64,000 bases of DNA from Paenibacillus camelliae (GCF_023715345.1 NZ_JAMBNY010000001.1:558001-622000); one strand, 5' to 3'; counted from the stretch's first letter, positions 17,160 through 26,897 are shown. Made by a program: numbers and translations. The notes: generated from the letters alone by a model not told the origin.

Positions 17160-19508
17160 CTAGCCGGTTTCCGTCGTCGACGCTTCGGCTGTAGCCTCGT
17201 CTAATCCTTCTTTCTCTTGCTCTTGCTCGTTATCCGCTTCAGCATCAGTATCGAGCGCCTCTGACTCTGCTTCCTCGCCACTAGACTCAATGTCAGATTG
17301 CTCTTCAGTGCTTTCCTCAGTCGGCTGCACGAATTCAGAAGATGCGAGTGGCTCCAGCTTGATCGTAACCGTCCGAGAGCCTTTATCCTCGACAAGCTGC
17401 TGATCATAAACGTAGCCGCTGCCCTCAATCTTCAGCTTAACACCGAGCAGTGCAGTGATCTCCACTGCATCACGCAACGATGCACCAATCAGATCAGGTA
17501 TAACCAGGTTTTCCTTTTGCTCGGTTACAAGATAGATCAATTGCGTCGGATGGACAAGCGAGCCTGCTGCAGGAATTTGCTGTTCAACAATAGCCCCATC
17601 CCCAATAAATTCATGCTTTAGGCCAGCAGCCTTTAGCTTCTCCTTCGCTAGAACACCCTTCAACCCTGTCACATCTGGCGCTTTAATCAACGCCACCACA
17701 TTTTCTCCATCACCATTAGCCGAAGGATCTGGAGTGACGTCATAGCTCGGTGGAATTTCCAGCTTACGTAAGCTTTTTAACAATATTTCTCGAAACACCG
17801 GTGCTGCAACGGAACCACCACCAGCGTTCTTATCGTTAGGCTCATCAATGATGACAAATACAATTAATTGCGGATCCTCAACAGGCGCATAACCAATAAA
17901 GGAAATAACGTATTTATCGGTCGAGTACTCATTGTTTACTACCTTTTGTGCTGTACCCGTTTTACCTGCGACACGGTAGCCTTCAATATACGCATTACGA
18001 CCTGTACCTCTTTCCCGATCGGCAACAACCTGCTCCAAATACTCATTGGCAAGCCTAGAGCTCTCCTCTGAAATCACTCTTCTCACGACAGTTGGCTCGA
18101 CCACCGTCGTCGTTTTCGTTGCGGGATCGGTGATGCTCTTCACAATATAAGGCTTCATAAGCTTTCCGCCGTTAGCAACTGCTGCTACTGCGGCAATCTG
18201 TTGAATTGGCGTTACCAGGACAACCCCTTGCCCAAATGTAGCAGCAGCAACGTCACGCGGATATTGGAAGCGTATCGTTCCTGTTGCTTCATTAGGCACT
18301 TCGATTCCCGTTTTTTGACCAAAGCCAAAATTCGTTAAGTACTCTCTGAATTTTTGCTCACCTAGCCGCTCGTAGCCTAGCTTTACAAATGCAACGTTAC
18401 TCGAGTATTTTAAGCCTTCTAGGAAGGTGATTTGTCCCCAACCTAAACGATTGTGGTCCCTAATTGGGGTAGGGTCATTAGCAATCTTAATGCTACCAGA
18501 CTGAAAATACTCATCTGGGTCAAACACGCCTTGATCAATCGCAGCAGCAAGCGTTGCGATCTTAAATGTAGAGCCCGGCTCATAAAGCGAACCTACAGCG
18601 TGATTGTACATCGCAGAATAATCCGTATCCCAATACTCATTCGGATCGAATTCTGGCATATTCGCCATAGCTAATATTTCCATTGTATTCGGATTAGCTA
18701 CAATTGCCGTTGCGCTTTTCGGCGAATATTTCTCTACTACGTCACGAAGTGCTTCCTCTGCATAGTTTTGGATGTCACGATCAAGCGTCAGCTGAATCTT
18801 CTGACCGTCCTTTGCTGGAACGTAGTCCACATCACTACCCATAATTTGAACACGTTGGCCGTCCTTCTGATAGGAGATATGACCGTCTTGCCCTTCGAGG
18901 ATATCGTTGTAGGTCGACTCAAGGCCTATTTTATTCTCTCCATCTAAGCTTATATAGCCAATCACCTGTGAAGCGAACTTTTCATGTGGATAGAAGCGTT
19001 CGTATGTTTCTGCTAAGTAAATGCCCGTATCCGTGCCAAGCTTCTTTTTACGAAGCTCTTCCTTCAGCTCATCACTAAAGGCAACAAGCAGGTCTGCTAC
19101 TTCTTTCTCAATATTCCAGCCTCCCTGGCGCAGCTCACGATTCGCATAATATGTACCATCTTTACGTGTAGCATTGAGGTGGTCTTCAATATATTTACGA
19201 TCGACTTCTAGGATGGAGGCTAAGCCTTCCTTGATCTGCTCAGCAATTCCGAGATTATGTATAAGCTGCGGGTTGATCGATACATTGTAAGCTAGTGCAT
19301 CCATCGCAAGCACATTTCCATCTCGATCAGTAATTGTGCCTCGCTTCGCTTGAAACGTTTCGGAGGTGGACCAGCGCTTTTCGGCAAGCTCTCGCCACAT
19401 TGCTCCTTCTACGATTTGAGTTTTATAGATATGGAACATGAGAAACAGAAAAAGGAGGGTGATAAGCCCTCCAAGCGTTAATGTGCGTAATTTAATTCGC
19501 TTAATCAT
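17160..19508 (-). CDS. pbpB: Division-specific class B PBP (PBP2B/FtsI) with PASTA domains
   Basis: Septal D,D-transpeptidase. One membrane segment at residues 10-30, a dimerisation domain (RGTITDRDGNVLAMDALAYN), then the transpeptidase with YEPGSTFKI, KYSSNVAFVK and AGKTGTAQK motifs. Two PASTA repeats follow (from about residues 655 and 715). A final stretch of about 55 residues is strongly acidic, rich in Glu, Asp, Ser and Thr, and is not typical of the family. The ATG at 19508 (MIKRIKLRTL) follows AGGAAGTG; a GTG at 19517 lies in that site. The gene follows ftsL after 12 bases. Confidence 0.94.
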   Translation of the reverse strand: MIKRIKLRTLTLGGLITLLFLFLMFHIYKTQIVEGAMWRELAEKRWSTSETFQAKRGTITDRDGNVLAMDALAYNVSINPQLIHNLGIAEQIKEGLASILEVDRKYIEDHLNATRKDGTYYANRELRQGGWNIEKEVADLLVAFSDELKEELRKKKLGTDTGIYLAETYERFYPHEKFASQVIGYISLDGENKIGLESTYNDILEGQDGHISYQKDGQRVQIMGSDVDYVPAKDGQKIQLTLDRDIQNYAEEALRDVVEKYSPKSATAIVANPNTMEILAMANMPEFDPNEYWDTDYSAMYNHAVGSLYEPGSTFKIATLAAAIDQGVFDPDEYFQSGSIKIANDPTPIRDHNRLGWGQITFLEGLKYSSNVAFVKLGYERLGEQKFREYLTNFGFGQKTGIEVPNEATGTIRFQYPRDVAAATFGQGVVLVTPIQQIAAVAAVANGGKLMKPYIVKSITDPATKTTTVVEPTVVRRVISEESSRLANEYLEQVVADRERGTGRNAYIEGYRVAGKTGTAQKVVNNEYSTDKYVISFIGYAPVEDPQLIVFVIIDEPNDKNAGGGSVAAPVFREILLKSLRKLEIPPSYDVTPDPSANGDGENVVALIKAPDVTGLKGVLAKEKLKAAGLKHEFIGDGAIVEQQIPAAGSLVHPTQLIYLVTEQKENLVIPDLIGASLRDAVEITALLGVKLKIEGSGYVYDQQLVEDKGSRTVTIKLEPLASSEFVQPTEESTEEQSDIESSGEEAESEALDTDAEADNEQEQEKEGLDEATAEASTTETG

Positions 19509-19520
19509 CGTAATCACTTC

Positions 19521-19919
19521 CTATTCTAGCTTTGCTGTCCCTTCTAGGACGGATGACTTCTTAACGACAATTCCAGATTCTAAGCTGCTTGACATCCCTT
19601 GCGCTTCAGCAAACTGACGGATGCGACTTGGATTACTTAACGCTTGCACCTGACGCTCTAGCTGCTGTATCTGAATCTCCATACTTTGCATTTCATTATT
19701 CACATTTTTTATATTTAAATTGATATCGTATATGTCTGCATATCTAAAAATAATGAAACTAGCAATCACAACCGCTACTAATACCGTCATTAAGTAGAGC
19801 ATTTTTTCCGCAACTGGTATCGACTTTCTTCTTACAACTTTTTTTCTCGTTTCGCGTATGACATATTGGTCTTGTTCTCTACGCTTCGGTTTAACTGCTA
19901 GATTACCATAATAGGCCAC
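19521..19919 (-). CDS. ftsL: Cell division protein FtsL
   Basis: Small bitopic divisome protein that forms a complex with DivIC and DivIB. A basic cytoplasmic N-terminus (KKVVRRKSIPVAEK) precedes one membrane segment at about residues 42-63. A leucine-zipper-like coiled coil follows (NVNNEMQSMEIQIQQLERQV). Position between rsmH and the division PBP is diagnostic, since FtsL proteins diverge quickly. The 132-residue length fits. Confidence 0.9.
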   Translation of the reverse strand: MAYYGNLAVKPKRREQDQYVIRETRKKVVRRKSIPVAEKMLYLMTVLVAVVIASFIIFRYADIYDINLNIKNVNNEMQSMEIQIQQLERQVQALSNPSRIRQFAEAQGMSSSLESGIVVKKSSVLEGTAKLE

Positions 19920-19932
19920 GAATAATCCCCTC

Positions 19933-20889
19933 CTACAGCTTTTCAGCTATTCTTAATTTAGCCGATCTTGCACGAGGGTTCGCGTCCAACTCTGCGTTAC
20001 TCGGTACGATTGGCTTTCGATTAACTAGCTTTAATATTCCATCATTTCCACAGACACACATTGGGAAGTCAGGTGGACATGTGCATTTCTCTACGTACTT
20101 CGCAAAAATTTGCTTGCAAATACGATCCTCCAACGAATGAAACGTAATGACAGATATTCTACCCTGCGGTGCAACGCAGCGCACCGATGCTTCAAGTGCC
20201 GTTTCCTCTGCACCTAATTCATCGTTGACAGCGATACGCAATGCTTGAAACGAACGCTTGGCAGGATGTCCACCCGTACGTCTCGTTGCAGCTGGAATTG
20301 CATTTTTAACGATTTCTGCAAGCTCAGCCGTCGTCGCAATTGGTTTTACTTGACGAAGCTTACCGATAGACCTGGCAATATTGCGAGCAAATTTTTCTTC
20401 GCCATAGCGATCTAGAATCCGTGCAATATCACGCTCGTCCCACTCATTAACAATATGGTGAGCAGTTAGCTCCTGCTCGCGGTCCATTCTCATATCAAGC
20501 GGCGCATCGTGGTTATAGCTAAAGCCTCGTTCCGCCTCATCTAGCTGTGGGCTCGAGACACCAAGGTCAAATAATATTCCGTCTACCTGTGGAACACCAT
20601 CGACTATTGGAACATTGCAGTTCAGCAGCTCTTCTTCCAGATGACGAAAGTTGCTGCGAACAAGCGTGACCTTATCCATATAAGGAGCTAGTCGCTGCTT
20701 AGCATTTTCATGCGCCCAATCATCCTGGTCAAAAGCAATAAGACGACCAAATTCGCCTAGCTGCTCAGCAATGCGCAAGCTATGTCCTGCTCCTCCAAGC
20801 GTGCAGTCCACATAGATGCCATCCGGTTTTATATTTAAGCCTTCAACAGCTTCTTCCAATAATACAGTTGTGTGTGCGAACACCTTCAT
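19933..20889 (-). CDS. rsmH: 16S rRNA (cytosine1402-N4)-methyltransferase RsmH
   Basis: SAM-dependent enzyme (formerly MraW) that methylates C1402 in the ribosomal decoding centre. The N-terminal [12 protein letters not shown] block, the SAM-binding [17 protein letters not shown] loop, [30 protein letters not shown] and the C-terminal [10 protein letters not shown] are all present. A cysteine cluster ([14 protein letters not shown]) near residue 270 is typical of the family. 318 residues; 21 bases downstream of mraZ. Confidence 0.97.
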   Translation of the reverse strand: MKVFAHTTVLLEEAVEGLNIKPDGIYVDCTLGGAGHSLRIAEQLGEFGRLIAFDQDDWAHENAKQRLAPYMDKVTLVRSNFRHLEEELLNCNVPIVDGVPQVDGILFDLGVSSPQLDEAERGFSYNHDAPLDMRMDREQELTAHHIVNEWDERDIARILDRYGEEKFARNIARSIGKLRQVKPIATTAELAEIVKNAIPAATRRTGGHPAKRSFQALRIAVNDELGAEETALEASVRCVAPQGRISVITFHSLEDRICKQIFAKYVEKCTCPPDFPMCVCGNDGILKLVNRKPIVPSNAELDANPRARSAKLRIAEKL

Positions 20890-20910
20890 CCCTCAATTCT
20901 CGTTGTCATA

Positions 20911-21348
20911 CTAAAAGTTAAAATCAAAATCTACAAGCTTTTCGGCTATTTCATTAAACGTTTCCTCAGATTGTTGATAATAGCCTTCCCAAGTTGATTT
21001 ACTCCATACCTCAACACGGTTGGATACACCAAGCACCATGCAATCCTTCTCTAGCTTGGCATATTCGCGTAAATGCGGTGGAATATTCACTCGACCTTGC
21101 TTGTCTAGCTCACATTCAGTAGCACCCGAGAAGAAAAAGCGTGTAAACGCACGTGCATCTGATTTCATAAGTGGCAGTGCTTTCAGTTTCTGCTCCAATA
21201 TCGCCCACTCACTGACTGGGTATACGAATAAGCAGTTGTCGAGTCCACGTGTAGCAATAAAGCCGGAACCGAGCTGATCACGAAATTTGGCAGGGATAAT
21301 AAGCCGACCTTTTTCATCGATCGAATGCTGATATTCTCCCATAAACAT
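20911..21348 (-). CDS. mraZ: Transcriptional regulator MraZ
   Basis: First gene of the dcw cluster, a SpoVT/AbrB-fold DNA-binding protein that controls its own operon. Two tandem DxxGR motifs are visible, [14 protein letters not shown] and [14 protein letters not shown]. Residue count (145) is typical. The ATG is preceded by GGAGTGGAGCGAA. Its binding boxes are listed at 21377-21403. Confidence 0.96.
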   Translation of the reverse strand: MFMGEYQHSIDEKGRLIIPAKFRDQLGSGFIATRGLDNCLFVYPVSEWAILEQKLKALPLMKSDARAFTRFFFSGATECELDKQGRVNIPPHLREYAKLEKDCMVLGVSNRVEVWSKSTWEGYYQQSEETFNEIAEKLVDFDFNF

Positions 21349-21376
21349 AATTTCGCTCCACTCCTTCCCCTATATG

Positions 21377-21403
21377 CTCCACTTTCCCCCACTTTCCACC
21401 ACC
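21377..21403 (-). promoter_or_regulatory. MraZ operator: three 10-base-spaced GTGG boxes
   Basis: Reading the minus strand, GTGGTGGAAA, GTGGGGGAAA and GTGGAG follow one another without gaps, each shifted by ten bases. MraZ of other bacteria is known to bind tandem boxes of this type in front of mraZ. The boxes lie about 30 bases from the start codon, in the expected promoter zone; a TTGACT hexamer (21410-21405) lies just upstream but no clean -10 was found. Confidence 0.8.
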
Positions 21404-21431
21404 TAGTCAAACTAATTCGCCACATAAAACA

Positions 21432-21459
21432 AAAATCCTGCTTTTGTAAGCAGGATTTT
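21432..21459 (-). terminator. Bidirectional-looking terminator after ahcY
   Basis: A perfect 12-base stem AAAATCCTGCTT / AAGCAGGATTTT with a TTGT loop lies 20 bases past the ahcY stop and upstream of mraZ. T-tracts on either strand make it a good insulator of the dcw cluster. Confidence 0.92.
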
Positions 21460-21479
21460 AATAAAATATTTAATTGTAT

Positions 21480-22736
21480 TTATTTCCAGCTGTCTAAATA
21501 ATCAGCCTGTGTCTTCGTTAGTGTATCAAGCCCCATACCAAGCGCTTCAAGCTTATAGCTGGCAACTTGCTGATCAATATCATAAGGGACATTTGCTACC
21601 ACTTTACCCATGGACTCATAATGGTCATTGACGTACTTTAAGCTTAACGCTTGCAACGCAAAGGTCATATCCATAATTTCTGCAGGATGCCCGTCTCCTG
21701 CCGCCAAGTTAACCAAACGACCCTCAGCTAGCAAATAAAACTTGCGTCCATCTTCCATTACATATTCTTCTATATTGCGTCGTACAACACGCTTACTAAC
21801 ACTCATCGCTTCGAGATCCACTTTATTGACCTCGACATCAAAGTGGCCTGCATTAGATAGAATAGCGCCATCCTTCATGACCTCGTAATGCTCCTTACGG
21901 ATAATATCACGATTTCCCGTTACGGTTACGAAGTAGTCTCCATGCTTTGCCGCTTCAATCATTGGCATAACCGTGAAGCCATCCATATACGCTTCTACTG
22001 CCTTGATTGGGTCAATCTCAGTAACGATAACTTGAGCACCAAGTCCTTTGGCACGCATTGCTACACCTTTACCGCACCAGCCATAGCCAGCTACAACAAC
22101 CGTTTTGCCCGCTACGACAAGATTAGTCGTACGGTTAATACCGTCGAACACGGATTGACCTGTTCCATAGCGATTATCGAATAAGTATTTGCAATACGCA
22201 TCATTTACGGCAACCATCGGAAAGCTAAGTACCCCTTCCTTCTCAAGCGCCTTTAAACGGATGATTCCTGTCGTTGTCTCCTCGGCTCCTCCACGCAGAT
22301 TAACGCCATATTGCCCATAATCTGTATGGAGCAAGGTTACTAGATCGCCGCCATCATCAATAATTAGATCAGGCTTGCTTTCCAGCGCCTTTACGTTAAG
22401 CTGCTTAAACTCTTCGGGTGACGGATTGTATTTACCGAATACGGTAATTCCATCTTCAACTAGCGCAGCACAAATATCATCCTGCGTAGACAATGGATTA
22501 CTTCCTGTAATCGTCACCTCTGCACCACCCGCTTGAACAACCTTTGCCAAATAAGCTGTTTTTGCTTCCAGATGAAGTGAAATCGAAACCTTCAGCCCTT
22601 TAAACGGCTGCTCTTTCTCGAATTGCTCACGAACACGATTGAGCACAGGCATATGCGCGCTTGCCCAATCAATTTTCAAATGCCCCTCTGGTGCAAGAGA
22701 CAAATCGGTAATGATACTGTTTTCAACTGAACTCAT
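21480..22736 (-). CDS. ahcY: Adenosylhomocysteinase (S-adenosylhomocysteine hydrolase)
   Basis: NAD-dependent cytoplasmic enzyme that splits S-adenosylhomocysteine to adenosine and homocysteine, clearing the product of SAM methylation. The NAD domain reads VVAGYGWCGKGVAMRAKGLG; substrate residues lie in SISLHLEAKTA and NDAYCKYLFDNRYGTGQS. It is the short form (418 residues) that lacks the roughly 40-residue insertion of many bacterial enzymes. AGGAGG precedes the ATG. It lies 34 bases downstream of bshC with its own terminator. Confidence 0.94.
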   Translation of the reverse strand: MSSVENSIITDLSLAPEGHLKIDWASAHMPVLNRVREQFEKEQPFKGLKVSISLHLEAKTAYLAKVVQAGGAEVTITGSNPLSTQDDICAALVEDGITVFGKYNPSPEEFKQLNVKALESKPDLIIDDGGDLVTLLHTDYGQYGVNLRGGAEETTTGIIRLKALEKEGVLSFPMVAVNDAYCKYLFDNRYGTGQSVFDGINRTTNLVVAGKTVVVAGYGWCGKGVAMRAKGLGAQVIVTEIDPIKAVEAYMDGFTVMPMIEAAKHGDYFVTVTGNRDIIRKEHYEVMKDGAILSNAGHFDVEVNKVDLEAMSVSKRVVRRNIEEYVMEDGRKFYLLAEGRLVNLAAGDGHPAEIMDMTFALQALSLKYVNDHYESMGKVVANVPYDIDQQVASYKLEALGMGLDTLTKTQADYLDSWK

Positions 22737-22770
22737 CTTATCTGTTCCTCCTAACGTCTTCCTTACAATT

Positions 22771-24414
22771 TTACAGCTTTACAATTTCATGTCCACCCGT
22801 TCTTGAGTACGGTGCATTCATAATAGCCTCCAGCCATACAGCATCGTATCGATTCCAATATGAAATCATTGAAAGCACTCTCTCCTGTGGCTTACCGGCT
22901 GGCTTAAGAGCAAGCTCTACACGGTCAAGCTGACGAATGGCTGCCTCGAATTGCTTTTCTTGGGCATCGATTGTTTTCGATTCCATAAATGATATCTGTT
23001 CAACGATCTTAGACATATTCGTCTCACCAAGCTTCGTCAGACCAGCCTGTATCGAACCCGCCAGCTCGATCAGAGGTTTGTACAGCTCTACAAACTGCTC
23101 CTTCACACCTTCGAAGCGATCCTTAATATGCAGCTCATCCTGCTCTTGCAGCCAAGCCTTTTTACGCTCCTGGAAATGCTCCATAACATCCCGGAAGCTT
23201 AGATCGTATTTATCCATATTTTTCGCGATAATGCCTTCGACTAATGTGTACGACATACGAGGAACGATAATCGGCATCTCCATATCTAACGTTTTGAACG
23301 CTTGTCCTGTTAGTGCCCAGTAAGATATTTCTCCAGGACCTAGTACAGTCGCTAGCACCGGGAACACATAATCCTGCATTAGCGGTCTTGTCAGTACATT
23401 GTTGCTAAAGCTAGCTGGATGCTCTTCAAGCAGCTGAAGAAGCTGCTCATAGCTCCATTGAACCTGACCTTTACGATCTTGGAACTTATCCCCTTGCTTA
23501 TAGAGCAGTGTACGATCTCCGCCCAGCTCTTCAGCGAACAGAAACAGGTTGCTACTGCCTGCATTCACATCTGCCTGAAGGGTGTAGCTCAATTGGCGTA
23601 CTTGCTCAGCTGCAGCCATATAAGCGGACTCGAGCTCATTATTACGCTGCAGCAGTTGTCTGAACATAGGCTTCTCCAGTGCACGCAGCTCGGCGTAGTC
23701 AGAATCAATATATAACAGGCCATACGATGCAAACAGTTTTTGTAGAATAGCTGCAAAAAATTGCGAAAGTGTCTTGCTGTTCTCTGCTATTTCCATTAGC
23801 TGCGCAACTAAGCCTTCCTTAAATTCAGAGCCAGGTAGCTGCTCACTAAGCTCTGCAATGGCTTCCTTCCACTGCTCACTGCTTACTTCGGTACGGCTAA
23901 CGGACGTACGGCTATTATCCGACTTAGCTAAGATCAGCTTCTTTAAGCTTTGATCGGCACCAACAATATACGTATGGTTAACCTCGTCCCAGTCGTGATC
24001 TTCACCAGCGATCCAGAATACAGGTACTATAGGACGTTTCAGCTGTTTGCTTGCTGACTCAGCTGCTAATATGATCGATACAGCTTTATGAACAACAAGC
24101 AGTGGACCGCTCCATAAGCCAGCCTGCTGACCACCGATTACGACTTGTGCTCCCTGTTCGATATGTAGCAAGTTTTTTTGCTGCTGCTCAGTCCATTCCA
24201 CATTCCCCATGTAGGAGCGCAGCACAGCTGCAAGCTCAGCGGATGATGCACGCTTTTCTGCATGCTCATCAAGCCGTTTCGAGCGAAGCGTCCAATCCTC
24301 CTCATTCCCACTGTAATAGCCATACAACGAGCGAACAACTTCTTCCTTACCATCTATATAATCAGCTGTTAATTGCTGAGCAATCGGCAGCTCATATTTT
24401 TGTAGATCAGTCAC
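22771..24414 (-). CDS. bshC: Putative cysteine ligase BshC (bacillithiol synthesis)
   Basis: Last enzyme of bacillithiol synthesis, joining cysteine to glucosaminyl-malate. Bacillithiol is the main low-molecular-weight thiol of Bacilli. The Rossmann core shows VIGGQQAGLWSGPLLVVHKA and VPVFWIAGEDHDWDEVNHTY, typical of BshC. A long coiled coil lies near residues 400-500. The start is GTG at 24414 with AGGAGG upstream; 547 residues is the family length. Confidence 0.94.
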   Translation of the reverse strand: MTDLQKYELPIAQQLTADYIDGKEEVVRSLYGYYSGNEEDWTLRSKRLDEHAEKRASSAELAAVLRSYMGNVEWTEQQQKNLLHIEQGAQVVIGGQQAGLWSGPLLVVHKAVSIILAAESASKQLKRPIVPVFWIAGEDHDWDEVNHTYIVGADQSLKKLILAKSDNSRTSVSRTEVSSEQWKEAIAELSEQLPGSEFKEGLVAQLMEIAENSKTLSQFFAAILQKLFASYGLLYIDSDYAELRALEKPMFRQLLQRNNELESAYMAAAEQVRQLSYTLQADVNAGSSNLFLFAEELGGDRTLLYKQGDKFQDRKGQVQWSYEQLLQLLEEHPASFSNNVLTRPLMQDYVFPVLATVLGPGEISYWALTGQAFKTLDMEMPIIVPRMSYTLVEGIIAKNMDKYDLSFRDVMEHFQERKKAWLQEQDELHIKDRFEGVKEQFVELYKPLIELAGSIQAGLTKLGETNMSKIVEQISFMESKTIDAQEKQFEAAIRQLDRVELALKPAGKPQERVLSMISYWNRYDAVWLEAIMNAPYSRTGGHEIVKL

Positions 24415-24503
24415 GCTATCTCTACCTCCTAATCTTTATAAAAGCTCACTCATTTAACGATACATGATCTTACTGTTAAAGTACAATATTTTATTTTAGT
24501 TGT

Positions 24504-24532
24504 AAAAAAACGTCTCCACCGTAGCGGAGACG
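24504..24532 (-). terminator. Terminator after the DUF3397-like gene
   Basis: ACGTCTCC (24510-24517) pairs with GGAGACGT (24525-24532) and is followed on the minus strand by a T7 run (A7 at 24504-24510). It separates bshC from the upstream membrane-protein gene. Confidence 0.9.
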
Positions 24533-24547
24533 TCTTTAATATATGTA

Positions 24548-24922
24548 TTATACCGTAAACGCAAGCTTAAGCAGCACATAAATATTAAGTATTAGATATA
24601 AGAGTACCATTATGAAAAATGTAACGCGCCATATGACTCGAACAATGCGCTTCCACGGGATATTGCCGCTTTTACGATAATGAATATTCCCCAGCAAGCC
24701 CGCACCGATAATCATAACGAGTAGAATTCCATATATACCAAATCCGATATGGAACAATTGATTAAATAGCGCCCCGACATTCAATATAAAAAATATTGTA
24801 GAAACGTCCATCGCCATACGAATTGCTCGCTTACGATCTTTTATAAATATTTCATAGCCTATAAAGACAATAATAAATGGAAGAATAGGTATAGTTGCAA
24901 TTGCTGAAATGATATCCCACAT
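24548..24922 (-). CDS. Small membrane protein, DUF3397-like
   Basis: 124 residues with four hydrophobic segments (about 8-25, 40-58, 62-82 and 95-120) and short basic loops such as KDRKRAIRMA. Proteins of the DUF3397 type occur between the ketopantoate reductase and bshC in Bacilli, which is the reason for the name; the role is unknown. The nearest SD (AAGGAG, overlapping the panE stop region) is about 16 bases from the ATG, longer than usual. Confidence 0.65.
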   Translation of the reverse strand: MWDIISAIATIPILPFIIVFIGYEIFIKDRKRAIRMAMDVSTIFFILNVGALFNQLFHIGFGIYGILLVMIIGAGLLGNIHYRKSGNIPWKRIVRVIWRVTFFIMVLLYLILNIYVLLKLAFTV

Positions 24923-24942
24923 AAGCTCTGAATGCTCACTCC

Positions 24943-25893
24943 TTATTGTTCAGGATGTAGTGCTTCGATGATATGTACCATGCTTTCATTCAGAGGCGCT
25001 TGTTTATTACTGCGTGTCGCAATCCGAGCTACAGCACCATTAATGGAGGAGATCTCGGTCATGTGACCATTTAACACATCTGCACGCATCGAGGATGTAT
25101 TGCTTGCTGTTGCGCGACAAACGTTAAGCACCTCGTCAAATGTACAATCTACAAGCGAATGTTCTTCAGCTTGTAGGATGCTTTTAGCTTCAGAAAACAG
25201 CTCTTTCATTAGCTTTAGGCGTTGCTTTGATTGTGGAAGCTCGCCGTTTGTTACATTAAACAATGCAGTTAGTGGATTAATAATCGAGTTGACCATTAAT
25301 TTACGATAAATCTGCTCCTTGATGTTTTTCGACACAAATACTGTAAATCCTGCCTTTTGCATAGCATTCTCTAATATATTCTGGTAAATTTGTCCCGTAT
25401 CCCGACCTAGTTCTTCACCAACCGCAGTTATCCCGCTTCCAGAATGAACAACCTGGTTTCTATTGATCCGTTTCGCCCCTTCGCTCGTTACCGCTGTAAT
25501 GATTGGACAAGCCACCGTTTCAGCTAGTCTAGCAATATGTCCAACTCCATTCTGAATTGCAACAATCGATCGATAGCGTTTTAGCTCAGTGAGCTTCTTA
25601 AGCTGTAGTAGAAATGCTTCATCCATATGCGTTTGCTTTACAGCCACGATCGCATAGGTTTCATCTATAGATTCATTCTCAAGCTCAGGATCGAGCTGTC
25701 CGATAGCGTTACATGAGCAATTCAGTTTAATTTTCTCTTCACTGCCAAGCTCGTATAACTCAATGCCTAGGTCGTTAATTAATGCTGCAGTTTCATTAGT
25801 GCGTGACCATAGCTGAACTGAATATTGAGCCTGTAATAGTTTTGCAGCGAGCAGCAGCCCTATCGAACCGGTTCCAATGACTTCGAATCTCAT
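24943..25893 (-). CDS. panE: 2-dehydropantoate 2-reductase family protein
   Basis: NADPH-dependent reductase that would make pantoate for pantothenate and coenzyme A. The N-terminal Rossmann loop IGTGSIGLLLAAKL, the AVKQTHMDEAF block, QNGVGHIARL and the catalytic Lys in IYRKLMVNSIINPLTALFNV are present. 316 residues. Orthologues (YlbQ-like) sit beside bshC in Bacilli. Because many genomes carry several such reductases, the exact substrate is an inference. Confidence 0.8.
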   Translation of the reverse strand: MRFEVIGTGSIGLLLAAKLLQAQYSVQLWSRTNETAALINDLGIELYELGSEEKIKLNCSCNAIGQLDPELENESIDETYAIVAVKQTHMDEAFLLQLKKLTELKRYRSIVAIQNGVGHIARLAETVACPIITAVTSEGAKRINRNQVVHSGSGITAVGEELGRDTGQIYQNILENAMQKAGFTVFVSKNIKEQIYRKLMVNSIINPLTALFNVTNGELPQSKQRLKLMKELFSEAKSILQAEEHSLVDCTFDEVLNVCRATASNTSSMRADVLNGHMTEISSINGAVARIATRSNKQAPLNESMVHIIEALHPEQ

Positions 25894-25944
25894 TACAATC
25901 TCCTATCTAGAAGGTTTTTCCTTTATACAAGCATACATGAACAA

Positions 25945-25978
25945 CAAAAAAAGCGCTACTGAGCAGCACTTTTTTTGT
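25945..25978 (-). terminator. Terminator after rsfA
   Basis: An A-rich/T-rich stem around GCGCT and AGCAGC (25945-25978) lies 6 bases past the rsfA stop. A run of seven A on the plus strand gives the T-tract on the minus strand. Confidence 0.7.
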
Positions 25979-25983
25979 CATGC

Positions 25984-26631
25984 CTATTCAATTCTTTCTA
26001 AGTTTCCGTTCGCGTCCATCTTAAAGCGCGGTTTATTTTCCTCTTCCGTATTAAGAACAGTAAGACGGCGTGCACGGTCCATAATTTGAATCAATGTTTT
26101 GTAATCATCATTCACCGCATGATAATCGTTTTGAACCATATTTACTTCCTTCGTTAGCTTCTCATTTTCAATACGAAGCTGATGAAGCTCATCTTCTCTT
26201 TCCCTCAATGTTTTCTCATAGCTGCGAATCTGTCGAGTTAAATCTTGATACGTCATCTTCCATTCACGTAGAAAACGAATAACAGCATCGATCGATAGAC
26301 TTTCTTCAAAAGATGTTTGCTCCGTTTTTAAAGTCCGCTCCTCTGTTTCATAGACGGAAACCGAAGAAACCTGTGGTAGGGAAGAAACCTGTTTTTTCAT
26401 ATAATTTCGTTTGTGACGCTGCTGCTTTGCTATTTGTATCGCTTCTTCATACTGTTTTCTTACAAAGCTGTTCCAACGAAAGCCGCAGGCTGCAGATGTG
26501 CGGCCAATGCGCTCTCCAACTTCCTCAAATGCAGAAAGCTGAGTACTGCCCTCTCTAATATGACGCAGAGTTACCTCTGCCAGCATGAGATCATCATCTG
26601 GTGTCCATGCGTCCTGTCTAATTGCTGTCAT
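25984..26631 (-). CDS. rsfA: RsfA-family prespore-specific transcriptional regulator
   Basis: Likely sporulation regulator acting in the forespore, where RsfA modulates sigma-F genes in Bacillus. A Myb/SANT-like DNA-binding domain fills residues 1-70 (MTAIRQDAWTPDDDLMLAEV, then RTSAACGFRWNSF). A long coiled coil follows at about 125-190. The ATG at 26631 is chosen because AGGAGG lies 11 bases upstream; the open frame runs further to 26691. 215 residues. The gene is divergent from the DUF2626 gene. Confidence 0.85.
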   Translation of the reverse strand: MTAIRQDAWTPDDDLMLAEVTLRHIREGSTQLSAFEEVGERIGRTSAACGFRWNSFVRKQYEEAIQIAKQQRHKRNYMKKQVSSLPQVSSVSVYETEERTLKTEQTSFEESLSIDAVIRFLREWKMTYQDLTRQIRSYEKTLREREDELHQLRIENEKLTKEVNMVQNDYHAVNDDYKTLIQIMDRARRLTVLNTEEENKPRFKMDANGNLERIE

Positions 26632-26823
26632 GCAATTTAACCTCCTAACGTAAAGGCGCTTACTTATCTCTATGTTCTTAGTAGAGTTCATAGAATCTAT
26701 TGTTTACTATTTTGTATTACCATTTTCTAAAAATCTCATACATAGAACTTCATAATGTTGTCCATACTATGAACACGTTCACAATTCAGACGAAATAAAT
26801 TCATTTTTTCGACATGGGGATAG

Positions 26824-26852
26824 TTTACACATTTAGTACCTAACGCTATAAT
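26824..26852 (+). promoter_or_regulatory. Sigma-A promoter for the DUF2626 gene
   Basis: TTTACA (26824-26829), 17 bases, then a perfect TATAAT (26847-26852), 45 bases before the start codon. This is one of the cleanest vegetative promoters in the window. Confidence 0.85.
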
Positions 26853-26897
26853 GGGATTTAGGAATTTGGGTCGTTCAACAAGAAAGGGGGTAGCGAT

